Shown here: one piece after another, positions 63,769 through 64,000 of the stretch
Layout: each line of letters begins with the position of its first letter
How positions within the stretch are numbered: the first letter of the stretch is position 1
Assembly: GCF_018691265.1 (NCBI RefSeq)
Contig: NW_024881313.1
Location: 12,352,501-12,416,500 of the forward strand
Length of the DNA: 64,000 nucleotides
Origin: Tyto alba
Lineage: Eukaryota; Chordata; Aves; Strigiformes; Tytonidae
Reading direction: 5' to 3'
Notes under the pieces: model-generated
Told to the model about the DNA's origin: nothing
Database searches by the model: none
Seen by the model: only the letters and a program-made list of their open reading frames with translations
Program-made: the position numbers and the translations under genes

Positions 63769-64000
63769 GTATGATGCATGAAAGGCAACTGTGAACCTGT
63801 GCCTGTGGTACCACTACTTGGCTGTTTGGCATTGCAGGAGCGTTCCAAAAAGGAGCAAGGCAATTTCAGATCAAGCAGCAGACATAATTGATGCAACTTC
63901 TTCTCTCTCCACTGGTATGTAGGTGTTCAGGAAATGTGCAGTGCTAGGAGGCAACAGTTTATTAAAAGTGAACAGGAAAATGAAATGCTCTTAGCATCAT

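Larger units (their letters stand above)
59216..64000. other. Right-hand stretch without confirmed genes
   Basis: AT-rich except for a moderately GC-richer block at about 60590-61000, which has frames of 60-71 codons on both strands but no recognised repeat or domain. There is a short GA run at 59958-59972 and an A19 run at 62756-62774. A candidate exon at 63715-63768 is listed separately. Confidence 0.45.

Noticed and set aside
1..64000. CRISPR arrays, tRNA or rRNA genes, operons, phage or other prokaryotic systems
   Set aside because: No regular direct-repeat array, no recognisable RNA gene and no coding density of that kind. Repeat content and composition are those of a bird chromosome.

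Overview
The window looks like avian nuclear DNA, probably from a songbird or other neoavian bird. It is AT-rich and has no convincing protein-coding gene. Its only abundant LINE is CR1, including 3' ends with the typical terminal ATTCTATG-type octamers. Its young repeats are solo endogenous-retrovirus LTRs with TG...CA ends and short target-site duplications (TSDs). I found no ribosomal or transfer RNA gene, no CRISPR array and no bacterial-style operon. It reads as intergenic or long-intron sequence in a bird chromosome.

Layout. 1-1127: unique sequence with one strong 85-bp hairpin (375-459). 1133-2201: solo LTR of family A. 2207-15619: AT-rich DNA without recognisable genes. 15620-16145: CR1 3' end. 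17838-18100: CR1 reverse-transcriptase fragment. 18955-19155: old, diverged CR1 piece on the minus strand. 20180-25205 is a dense insertion cluster: an ERVK-like solo LTR (20186-20720, 6-bp TSD), a family C LTR (21669-22624), a CR1 copy (22815-23709) split by a family B LTR (23014-23504), and a family A LTR on the minus strand (24075-25200) whose terminal ~120 bp is tandemly duplicated. 27055-27375: another old CR1 on the minus strand. 33011-33126: a 116-nt uninterrupted polypyrimidine tract. 34242-35317: second family C LTR. 46649-47227: family D LTR on the minus strand. 48090-49120: third family A LTR. 57222-57709: second family B LTR. 58300-59215: a decayed segment whose conceptual translation resembles the C-terminal part of an RTE-clade reverse transcriptase. 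63715-63768: weak candidate exon near the right edge.

Together these describe an insertion and recombination history rather than a working pathway. All five LTR families are present only as solo LTRs; no gag, pol or env reading frame is recognisable. Perfect TSDs at five of the eight LTRs fix the exact element ends. I did not find a new multi-gene system. The points most worth a second look are the hairpin at 375-459, the RTE-like remnant, the LTR with the duplicated terminus and the nested LTR-in-CR1 insertion.
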